Below the pieces are notes generated by a model. That model saw only the letters and a program-made list of their open reading frames with translations. It made no database searches and was not told the origin of the DNA. Below are positions 25,896 to 33,593 of a stretch of 64,000 nucleotides of DNA, piece by piece; the stretch's first letter is position 1; the number at the start of each line of letters is the position of its first letter. Made by a program: the position numbers and the translations under genes. The stretch spans positions 62,001-126,000 of the forward strand of contig JAXLXW010000007.1 in NCBI GenBank assembly GCA_046327755.1. The letters are read 5' to 3'. The DNA is from SCN-70-22 sp046327755. GTDB lineage: Bacteria; Gemmatimonadota; Gemmatimonadetes; Gemmatimonadales; Gemmatimonadaceae.

Positions 25896-28601
25896 CTACC
25901 GCGCCCCGATCCAGTAGCTGATCTTCACCACCACGAAGTTGTCGCCGTCGGCGCGCACCGCGTCCCACAGGTCGTTGGGGCGCACCAGGTTCCCGCTGAG
26001 CAGTTGCCCGCCGCGGTTCTGCTGCCAGACGAAGAAGGCGGTGCTCCCCGGGAGCCACTCCCACCGCAGCACCAGGTTGGAGCGGAACGAGAGGCGCTGG
26101 AAGTCGAGCGCCGGGAGCGCGATCATCGACGTGCCATCGGTCACCGTCAGGCTGCCGTCCGCCTTGCGCGAGACCGACGTCCCGCTTCCCTGCGCGCCGT
26201 ACACGCGCAACGAGTCGCTGCGGGGCGATGGCACCTCGCCGAAGCCATGGAAGCGCCCGCTCGCCGCGAACGGCTCGGCGTACCCTTCGACGGTGAAGTT
26301 GGGGGTGAGCGCGTAGTTCACGCGGAAGCGCGCCGAGAGGGTGCTGCGCTCCACCGCGGCAAAGATGTAGCGCTGGCCGTACGTGGCGGCGCTCCCGCCG
26401 CTGCGCGTGGCGACGTACTGCCGCGCATCGACGGAGCGCGAGTAGGTGGGATCGACCGACGCCTGCCACTGCGGGGCCGGGCGCGTGGCGATGCCGGTGC
26501 TCAGGTCCCAGCGCCACCCGTTGAAGGCGTCGTGGTAGTACTCGGTCCGCGCGTTCCACGTGGTGGGCATGTTGGCCCGCGACGTCACTTGCCCCAGCAC
26601 GGAGTAGCCGGCGGGCGTCCCGATGAGCGGGCCGCCGCGCGTGAGGTCGTCCGACAGCGACGGGACGTACAGCGTCCCGCGGGCATTGAGGCGGAGGAAC
26701 GAATGCAGCGTCACCTGCGCCGTCTGGTTGAAGCGCAGGTACTGGCGCACGCCGCCGTAATTCCAACCAGCCACGGCCGACGTCCCGAACTGGTAGAAGC
26801 GGACGTACCGGTTGGGCTTCGTGTCGCGGAGCTGGATGTCGGCGTTGAAGTCGATGTCGTCGGCGGAACGCATCTGCCCGGCGTCGTTGATCTCGAAGCC
26901 GGGGGTGCGCGTGGAGAGCTGGATCCCGCCTAACGTGTAGCGACCGGCGTTCTTGTCCAGGCGGAGCGACGCGGTGGCGCCGCTCAGCGCGGTGCGCGTG
27001 GAGTCGTAGCGCACATAGTCCTGGTCGGGGCGCTGGAAGAAGTGCGCGCTATTGCGCTGGAGCCGGGCGAGCGCCGGGGCGTCACCGCTCACGCGGCTCC
27101 CCCCGACCCAGCCGGTCACCTCATACATCCCTTGCTTGTAGCGGAGCTTCCAGTCGACGCCGCCGGCCACCGCGTCGCGCACGAGGAGCGACGCCAGCCC
27201 GCCGCGCTGGTCGAGGGCGTGGTTCATCGTCGTGAACGACATCCCGACGTTCGACTGCTGCTTCCCGAACTCCTGCTGCAGCCGCAGCACGCCGAAGCGC
27301 GACGGTGGTTCGACGGCGATGCGTGCGAACGAGTCGTTCGCGACGTGATAGGTGCGGGCGAACTCGCGCGGCGTCACGGCAGCGAGCGCGCCGAGGGAGA
27401 GGCCGCGCGCGAGGCGCCCGGTGACCTTGGCCGCCGTGGTGATGGTGGTGTTGGTCGGCGAGTCGACGAAGTCGTCCGCCACGAGCCCGCGCGGCGGGGC
27501 GCCGATGCGTCGCGAGTAGAACCAGGTGGGGCGCCCGATGAAGCTTTGCCCGCGCCCGGTGAGGAGTTCGTTCCCCTCCACGAAGAAGGGGCGCCGCTCC
27601 TCGAACACCTGCTCGAACGCGGTGAGGTTCACGACGGCGGGGTCGGCCTCGACCTGCCCGAAGTCGGGGTTGATGGTGGCGTCGAGCGAGAGGTTGGGGC
27701 CGAGCCCCACCTTGAGGTCGGCACCGGCCCGCGCGCCGAATCGGTCGTCGAACGGGTTGCGCGCGTCGACGTGCGAGCGCGCCGTGACCTCGGTGGCGAC
27801 GTAGGGGAGGAGCTCGATGCGGCGCGTGGGGGGGATCCCCTCGATCCCTTCCAGTCGCCCGAAGCGCGACGCGTATCCCGCCGCATCCACGGGGATCAGC
27901 ACCCATTGCAGCCGCTCCGCCTTGTCGGCGATGTAGCGCGTCAGCTGCAACCCCCACACCTGCTGCGCCGTGGCGTTGTAGCGCACCTGCGAGAAGGGGA
28001 TGCGAAGCTCCGCCGTCCACCCGGCGCTGTCGACGCGGGCGCGGGCCACCCAGATGGGATCGTACTGCGGCTCGCGTCCCGAGTCTTCGCTGTCCTGGGC
28101 ATGATAGGCATCGCCACGCACCCCGCCTGACGAGATGGAGAAGGCGTACGCCGTGCGACGGTCGAGATATGGATCGAGCGAGACGGTGAAGACCTCGGCG
28201 TCGCTCTCTCCATCCCGGCGCGTGACGGAGCGGCGGATCGCCTGCGGGTCCGGGCGCATGAGGCGCGCCCCGACATAGAGCGCGCCGTCGTCGTACAGGA
28301 TGCGGACCTCGGTCGCGACCGTTGGGGCGTCGCCCTCGATCGGGACCTTCTGCACGAAGTCGCGGATGGGGGGGGCGCTCTCCCACGCCGCCTCGTCCAG
28401 GGCGCCGTCGATGTGCGGTGCCGCCCCCTTGAGGCGCACGGCGCGTGCGACGTGTGTGGCGGGGTCGGTGAAGCGCGACAGGTCGCGCGTCGCGGCATTG
28501 CCTTGCGCCTGTAACGGGCGCGGGACCATCGCTGCGGTGCAGGCAAGGGCGAGCGCGTGTGCGATGAGCGGGCGCAAGGCGCGCGTCGTGCGGTTCGTCA
28601 T
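25896..28601 (-). CDS. DUF5916 outer-membrane-type protein with CBM9-like N-domain
   Basis: 901 residues from ATG 28601; GTG 28622 is an alternative with a GA-rich upstream site. Signal peptide ends PRPLQAQ. Residues about 50-240 match the carbohydrate-binding family-9-like domain found at the start of DUF5916 proteins (KGAAPHIDGALDEAAWESA, VRILYDDGALYVGARL). The remaining 650 residues have alternating strand/turn texture and a terminal aromatic run (VVVKISYWIGAR), consistent with an outer-membrane beta-barrel. Role unknown; relatives often sit near peptidases and TonB systems. Divergent from an APC permease. Confidence 0.82.
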   Translation of the reverse strand: MTNRTTRALRPLIAHALALACTAAMVPRPLQAQGNAATRDLSRFTDPATHVARAVRLKGAAPHIDGALDEAAWESAPPIRDFVQKVPIEGDAPTVATEVRILYDDGALYVGARLMRPDPQAIRRSVTRRDGESDAEVFTVSLDPYLDRRTAYAFSISSGGVRGDAYHAQDSEDSGREPQYDPIWVARARVDSAGWTAELRIPFSQVRYNATAQQVWGLQLTRYIADKAERLQWVLIPVDAAGYASRFGRLEGIEGIPPTRRIELLPYVATEVTARSHVDARNPFDDRFGARAGADLKVGLGPNLSLDATINPDFGQVEADPAVVNLTAFEQVFEERRPFFVEGNELLTGRGQSFIGRPTWFYSRRIGAPPRGLVADDFVDSPTNTTITTAAKVTGRLARGLSLGALAAVTPREFARTYHVANDSFARIAVEPPSRFGVLRLQQEFGKQQSNVGMSFTTMNHALDQRGGLASLLVRDAVAGGVDWKLRYKQGMYEVTGWVGGSRVSGDAPALARLQRNSAHFFQRPDQDYVRYDSTRTALSGATASLRLDKNAGRYTLGGIQLSTRTPGFEINDAGQMRSADDIDFNADIQLRDTKPNRYVRFYQFGTSAVAGWNYGGVRQYLRFNQTAQVTLHSFLRLNARGTLYVPSLSDDLTRGGPLIGTPAGYSVLGQVTSRANMPTTWNARTEYYHDAFNGWRWDLSTGIATRPAPQWQASVDPTYSRSVDARQYVATRSGGSAATYGQRYIFAAVERSTLSARFRVNYALTPNFTVEGYAEPFAASGRFHGFGEVPSPRSDSLRVYGAQGSGTSVSRKADGSLTVTDGTSMIALPALDFQRLSFRSNLVLRWEWLPGSTAFFVWQQNRGGQLLSGNLVRPNDLWDAVRADGDNFVVVKISYWIGAR

Positions 28602-28718
28602 GTCGCGAGGTGATGGAAGCACGCCTCAATCTCCCGCCGGAACGTGCGCGAGGGAACGCCGGGCGTGACGAAACGCACGAGGAGCGGCATGTGCTGTCCC
28701 GCTGGCGCGCGGCGCGGT

Positions 28719-28724
28719 ACAATT
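28719..28724 (+). promoter_or_regulatory. Candidate -10 element (TACAAT) for APC permease
   Basis: TACAAT lies 39 bases before ATG 28763 in an otherwise GC-rich divergent gap. No strong -35 is seen at 16-18 bp upstream. Confidence 0.4.
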
Positions 28725-28762
28725 GCCCGCCGCTCGTCCCCCTCGCTTCGTCACATCGCTCG

Positions 28763-30094
28763 ATGACGGAAGACCGTCCGCTCGTCCGTTCCCTCGGCCT
28801 CCTGCAGGCGATCGCGCTCAACATGAGCAACATCGTCGGGGTGGGGCCGTTCATCACCATCCCGCTCATCATTGCGGCGATGGGGGGGCCGCAGTGCATG
28901 CTGGGGTGGGTGCTGGGAGCAGTGCTCGCCCTCGCCGACGGGCTGGTGTGGAGCGAACTCTCGGCGGCGATCCCGGAGACCGGCGGGACCTACGCCTACC
29001 TCAAGGAGGCGTTCCGCGGGACATCGCTGGGTGGCGTGCTCCCCTTCCTCTTCATCTGGCAGTTTGTCCTGAGCGGGCCGCTGGAGATCGCCTCGGGGTA
29101 CATCGGCTTCGCGCAGTACGCCGGCTACTTCTTTCCGTCGATGGGGACGTGGGGGGCGCGGGGCATCTGCGTGCTCGTGGGGGCCCTCACCATCGCGCTC
29201 ATCTACCGGCGCATCGCCTCGGTGGGGAAGCTGATGGTGGTGCTGTGGAGCGGGATGATGCTGACCGTCCTCGTCGTGATCGCGAGCGGGCTCACCCACT
29301 TCGACGCGTCGATCGCCTTCGACTTTCCACCCGATGCCTTCACCTTCTCGCGCGGCTTCGCGGCGGGGTTGGGCTCGGCGATGCTGATCGCGATGTACGA
29401 CTTCATGGGCTACTACGACATCTGCTACGTGGCCGGCGAGGTGCGCGACCCGCAGCGGGTGATCCCGCGCGCGGTGCTCTGGTCGGTGGTCGCGGTCTCG
29501 GCGCTCTACGCGCTCATGAACCTGTCGCTGATTGCCGTGGTCCCGTGGCGGGAGGCGATGAAGTCGACGTACATCGTGACCGACTTCATGCAGCAGCTCT
29601 ACGGCAAGCGTGCCGCCTCTGCGGTGACGCTGCTGGTGCTGTGGACGGCGCTGGCATCGGTGCTCGCCCTCTTGTTGGGGTACAGCCGCATTGCCTTTGC
29701 CGCCGCACAGCAGGGAGACTTCTTTCGTCCGTTTGCCGCGGTGCACCCGACGGGGCGCTTCCCGCACGTCGCAGTGCTGGTGCTGGGCGGGCTGTCGATC
29801 GCCTTTTCCTTCTTCACCCTGGGCGACGTGATCTCGGCGCTCCTCACGTCGCGCATCCTGGTGCAGTTCATGGGGCAGGTGGTCGCGTTGCACCTGCTGC
29901 GCCGGCGCCCCGGCTTCGTCCTCCCCTTCCGGATGTGGTTCTACCCGCTCCCGTCGCTCGTGGCGTTGCTGGGATGGAGCTACATCTTCGCGACGAGCGG
30001 TGCGCGCTTCATCGCCTTCGGGGTGGTCACGCTGGCGGTGGGAGGCGTGGCGTACGTGCTGCGCGAGCGGATGCTGCGTCCTGTCGTGCGCTGA
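28763..30094 (+). CDS. APC-superfamily amino-acid permease
   Basis: 443 residues from ATG 28763. About 12 membrane helices are visible. TM1 carries the unwound-helix motif of the APC fold (ALNMSNIVGVGPFITIP), and the ETGGTYAYLKEAF loop follows TM2, both typical of LAT/GadC-like or YfnA-like amino-acid transporters. TM6 region GSAMLIAMYDFMGYYDICYVAGEVRDP matches the substrate-proximal helix and the AGEVxxP signature. Substrate cannot be assigned. Inner membrane. Divergent from the DUF5916 gene and convergent with the GNAT gene. Confidence 0.88.
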   Translation: MTEDRPLVRSLGLLQAIALNMSNIVGVGPFITIPLIIAAMGGPQCMLGWVLGAVLALADGLVWSELSAAIPETGGTYAYLKEAFRGTSLGGVLPFLFIWQFVLSGPLEIASGYIGFAQYAGYFFPSMGTWGARGICVLVGALTIALIYRRIASVGKLMVVLWSGMMLTVLVVIASGLTHFDASIAFDFPPDAFTFSRGFAAGLGSAMLIAMYDFMGYYDICYVAGEVRDPQRVIPRAVLWSVVAVSALYALMNLSLIAVVPWREAMKSTYIVTDFMQQLYGKRAASAVTLLVLWTALASVLALLLGYSRIAFAAAQQGDFFRPFAAVHPTGRFPHVAVLVLGGLSIAFSFFTLGDVISALLTSRILVQFMGQVVALHLLRRRPGFVLPFRMWFYPLPSLVALLGWSYIFATSGARFIAFGVVTLAVGGVAYVLRERMLRPVVR

Positions 30095-30124
30095 GACCGT
30101 CGCGGGCGCGCCTCGCGCGGCGCG

Positions 30125-30592
30125 CTACCGCGCGTCGAAGACGTAGCGATAGACGTTGGTGTCGCGCGGGGTAAAGCCGAGCCGCAGGTAGAGGCGATTG
30201 GCTGCCTCGCGCGACGGGCGCGACGTGAGGTCCACGGCGGGAGCGCCCTGCGCCTTCGCCAGCCGCAACGCCTCCTGTGTGAGCGCCGCCCCTATCCCGC
30301 TGCCGCGCGCCCCAGCGTCCACCACCACGTCGTCGATCGTGGCGCGCAGCCCCGTCGGGATGCGCTGGCAGGAGAGCGTCAGCATCCCCACGATGCGCCC
30401 GCACTGCGCGCGGTCGCGCGCCACCAGCAGCGTCGTGCCGCCCTGCGCGAGCATTGCGTGCAGGTGCTCACGCGTCGGGATCGCGGCGTCGGGCGCGAGC
30501 TGCGGAATGAGGCGCTCGAACGCGGCGAGCAGCTCGCCTTCGGTCTCCGGCGCTGGGGCGGTGATGGCGGTGAGGGCGATGGTTGCAGGCAT
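30125..30592 (-). CDS. GNAT-family N-acetyltransferase
   Basis: 155 residues from ATG 30592; a TTG nine bases upstream is also possible. The acetyl-CoA loop is VDAGARGSGIGAALTQEAL (R/Q-x-x-G-x-G/A pattern), followed by the typical AANRLYLRLGFTPRDTNVYRY ending. Soluble and cytoplasmic; acceptor substrate unknown. Starts 12 bases after the stop of the membrane protein gene, so the two are co-transcribed. Confidence 0.87.
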   Translation of the reverse strand: MPATIALTAITAPAPETEGELLAAFERLIPQLAPDAAIPTREHLHAMLAQGGTTLLVARDRAQCGRIVGMLTLSCQRIPTGLRATIDDVVVDAGARGSGIGAALTQEALRLAKAQGAPAVDLTSRPSREAANRLYLRLGFTPRDTNVYRYVFDAR

Positions 30593-30604
30593 CGCCCGCA
30601 ATCA

Positions 30605-31120
30605 TCACCCCAGATACCGCGCCACCGCCATCCCCCCGGCCCCGATCGCGAGCATCACCAGCGAAGTGGCACTCGCCCAGGCGTTGCGACGCCGCACCAC
30701 GGCCAGCTCCTGGGCAATGGCGGCGCGCTGCTCCTCGGCGACCTTGAGCAGCGATTGCGCGAGTTGCGCCATGCGATCCTGCGTGGGGCGCAGGACGAGC
30801 ATGGCGAAGAAGAAGCCGACGATCGCCGTGGCGCCGGCGAAGCTGAAGGCCAGGCCGTGCGGCGTGGCGAAGTACGACGCCGTGAAGCCTCCCGAGGTGA
30901 GCCACATGAGTCGCAGCCCGGAGGCGATCGTCAGCAGCGCGACGGTGGGCATGAAGGCGACGAGGCGTCGCGCCTTGAGTTGCGCCATCACCGGCCCGGC
31001 GTTGGGCCCCGACGCGGCGAGCGCCGGGCCGAGGAAGACGGTGAGGAACAGTGCGGAACCTGCCCACGAGATTCCGCCCAGCACGTGGACGAGACGGAGG
31101 GCGACGAGTTCGGAGTGCAT
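30605..31120 (-). CDS. Four-helix integral membrane protein, DUF2269/CopD-like
   Basis: 171 residues from ATG 31120. Four membrane helices: VHVLGGISWAGSALFLTVF, VALLTIASGLRLMWL, FAGATAIVGFFFAMLVL and a C-terminal SLVMLAIGAGGMAVARYL. The N-terminal LRLVHVLGGISWAGS motif with a histidine in helix 1 is typical of DUF2269 and CopD-related haem/copper-associated small membrane proteins, which lack a firm function. A soluble helical segment (about 120-150) rich in Glu/Gln/Arg lies before the last helix. First gene of a two-gene unit with the acetyltransferase. Confidence 0.7.
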   Translation of the reverse strand: MHSELVALRLVHVLGGISWAGSALFLTVFLGPALAASGPNAGPVMAQLKARRLVAFMPTVALLTIASGLRLMWLTSGGFTASYFATPHGLAFSFAGATAIVGFFFAMLVLRPTQDRMAQLAQSLLKVAEEQRAAIAQELAVVRRRNAWASATSLVMLAIGAGGMAVARYLG

Positions 31121-31222
31121 GGCCGGAGGGGGCACGAGACGAGTCGAACGACCTGACTCGAAGCTGGCGGCGCGCGCCGCGCGCCACATGGGACGGATGA
31201 CCCACCAGTGGCCTGCGTGCGT

Positions 31223-31251
31223 TTGCGTCTCATCCCCGGCACCGGTATGCT
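31223..31251 (+). promoter_or_regulatory. Candidate sigma70 promoter TTGCGT-N17-TATGCT
   Basis: -35 TTGCGT at 31223-31228 and -10 TATGCT at 31246-31251 with a 17-bp spacer, 54 bases before ATG 31305 of the dimethylformamidase-like gene, which also has GGAGG at 31294-31298. Confidence 0.4.
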
Positions 31252-31304
31252 AGCGCTCGACAACGGACGTGAAGTGGCAGCCCCCTCACCGTTGGAGGTA
31301 CCGC

Positions 31305-33569
31305 ATGGCGCACGTCGCACTCACCAGCGACCGGCGTGGGACGATCTTCGCGATCGACCACCTGGGGCGGCTGTTCCGGAACCGGCACGTCACCGGGAGC
31401 CGGCGCGCCTCGTTGATGCACAACGGCGTTGGTGTCGAGGTGGGGAGCGGGTGGAACGGGGTGCGCCAGTTTGCGGCGGTGCCGGTCGGCGATGGCGTGG
31501 TACTCGCGGGGATCGACCGCGGGCAGTCGCTGGTGGTGGCCCTTGCGCCCGCCGGCGCGGCGGACGAGTGGAGCACCGTCACGCCTCCCGTCGCCGCTCC
31601 GGCCGTGGCGCCGCGTAGCGGATATGCCGCAGGCGCTGCAGCACCGCGCCTGCATTCCGTCTTTGCCGGCGGCGGGGCGCTGTACATGGTGACGCGTGAC
31701 GGGGCGCTCCTGCGGCAGCGCTTCAGCACCCCGACGCCCGGTGCGTCGTCACCGCTCAGCATCCTCTCTGGCGTCGCGGCGGGAGCGGTGGAGACCCTCG
31801 AGCCCGCCGGGTGGGGGGGCGCGATGCTCACCTTCGCGGACGACGCCGGGACGTTCTTCGACATCACGACCAACGGGACGCTGCGCTGCCAGGTGGCCGG
31901 TGCAAACGGCGCACCGGCCAGCGGCGCGTGGCAGGTGCTGGCGCATGGGTGGGTGCGCTATCCGCACGTGATGGCCGCCGGGGATGGTCACCTCTACGCC
32001 ATCGGGAGCGAGGGGGCGGTGGAGGTGCATCCGTACGAGCGCGCGAGCGACGGCAAGGTGCAGCTGACGGTCGACAACCCGCGGACCACCGTGGGCGACG
32101 CGCACATCCTGTGGGGGGGCAACGCCTCCGACGTCGAAGGGTACTGCTGGCCGTTGACCCAGGTGCCTGGCGGGACGATCGACTTCAAGGCAGGGGTGCG
32201 CCTGAGCAACCCGCCGGACGGCGTCCTGATGGACCCTGCCGAACCGGTGATGTTCACGGTCGAGTTCCGCCGCCTGCGTCGCATGAAGGGCGGGGTGGAG
32301 GGCGTCTACGACGACGTGAAGATCCCGGCGTCGACGCCGTACACCGCCCCTCGTTATGCGCTCAACGCGGACTACCTCGAGCACGGCGCCGGGTGGGAGA
32401 CGACCTTCTCCCTCACGATCCCCGACCTCCCGGCGGACGACCCGGGGCACTGGGGATCGGGGATCTACGCCGCGCGTTGCACCGACAGCCAGGGGCGCGA
32501 CTACTACATCTCATTCGTCGTGCGCCCCAAGGACGTGCGTCGCCAGTTCGCCGTCCTCGCCAACACCAACACCTGGAACACCTACAACATGTGGGGCGGC
32601 TACGGGAAGTACTCGCACACCTACCCGGTCCCCGAGACGCTCCCCTTCTTCCGCCCCAACCCCTCCCTCACTCCCGACATTGCGCTCGCGAAGCCGGGTG
32701 GTGGGAACGTGGGCCTCTCGGTCCTCGCGAACTCGTGCCACCTGCTGCGCGGCGAACTGTGGGTCCTGGGGTGGCTCGAGGACCAGGGGGCGCCGTACGC
32801 CGTCGACGTCTACACCGACCAGGACATGCATGACGGCATCCCGGGACTCGGCGTCGACGGCGCGCCGAACTACCGCGCCCTCATCCTCAACACGCACCCC
32901 GAATACTGGTCGCGCGCGATGTACGACCACGCCAAGGCATACCTCGCCCGCGGCGGGAGCATCCTCTACCTCGGCGGGAACGGTGTGTACGAGGAAGTCG
33001 TCCCGAGCGACGACCAGCGTCACCTTGCCATCTTCCCCGGCGTCGATCGCCGCAAGCTTCCGCCGTCGCTCACCAACGAGCAGATCCGCCTGTATTCGCT
33101 CACCCGCACGCCGTATGTAGGGCGCCCGGAGCACGCGCTCTTCGGCGTCGGCTTCCTCAACTGCTCGCAGCCCACCGGTGCCGCAGGGCAGCCGTTCATC
33201 CTCGAGCAGGACCCCACGGCGCCGGACGCCAATCCGGTCCTCGCCGGTGTCACGCTCAAGAAGGGGGATGCGATGGGAAAGGCGAGCGTCGACGTGGGCC
33301 AGACGGACTCGAACGGCGTCATCCAGACGTTCCACGCCAATGGGTGGGAGATCGACATGCGCGGCTTCGGGACGCCGTGGCAGGCGTACGCCACCAACGC
33401 GCGTCTCGCGTTCGGTACGCCTCCCAGTGGCGAGATGCTCAGCTATCGGACGGACCAGGGAGGCGTCATCTTCGCGGCGGCGTCGCTCAACTTCGGCGGC
33501 GCGATGGTCCTCGACGCGAACCTCGCGCGCATCGTGCGCAATGCCCTCGACCTCTGCCCGCCGTGCTGA
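31305..33569 (+). CDS. Propeller + N,N-dimethylformamidase large-subunit-like protein
   Basis: 754 residues from ATG 31305 (GGAGG upstream); no signal peptide. Residues 1 to about 255 look like a tachylectin-type beta-propeller (repeated ~45-residue blades such as IFAIDHLGRLFRNRH, GALYMVTRDGALLRQRF, HLYAIGSEGAVEVHPY). Residues about 265-754 match the C-terminal region of the DMFase beta (large) subunit: LANTNTWNTYNMWGGYGKYS, ILNTHPEYWSRAMYDHAKAY and GGSILYLGGNGVYEEV, a glutamine-amidotransferase-like core. Known DMFases are two-subunit amidohydrolases cleaving dimethylformamide; no small subunit is nearby, so the substrate is open. Confidence 0.75.
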   Translation: MAHVALTSDRRGTIFAIDHLGRLFRNRHVTGSRRASLMHNGVGVEVGSGWNGVRQFAAVPVGDGVVLAGIDRGQSLVVALAPAGAADEWSTVTPPVAAPAVAPRSGYAAGAAAPRLHSVFAGGGALYMVTRDGALLRQRFSTPTPGASSPLSILSGVAAGAVETLEPAGWGGAMLTFADDAGTFFDITTNGTLRCQVAGANGAPASGAWQVLAHGWVRYPHVMAAGDGHLYAIGSEGAVEVHPYERASDGKVQLTVDNPRTTVGDAHILWGGNASDVEGYCWPLTQVPGGTIDFKAGVRLSNPPDGVLMDPAEPVMFTVEFRRLRRMKGGVEGVYDDVKIPASTPYTAPRYALNADYLEHGAGWETTFSLTIPDLPADDPGHWGSGIYAARCTDSQGRDYYISFVVRPKDVRRQFAVLANTNTWNTYNMWGGYGKYSHTYPVPETLPFFRPNPSLTPDIALAKPGGGNVGLSVLANSCHLLRGELWVLGWLEDQGAPYAVDVYTDQDMHDGIPGLGVDGAPNYRALILNTHPEYWSRAMYDHAKAYLARGGSILYLGGNGVYEEVVPSDDQRHLAIFPGVDRRKLPPSLTNEQIRLYSLTRTPYVGRPEHALFGVGFLNCSQPTGAAGQPFILEQDPTAPDANPVLAGVTLKKGDAMGKASVDVGQTDSNGVIQTFHANGWEIDMRGFGTPWQAYATNARLAFGTPPSGEMLSYRTDQGGVIFAAASLNFGGAMVLDANLARIVRNALDLCPPC

Positions 33570-33593
33570 CGCGCGTGGCGCCCACCGGACCGC

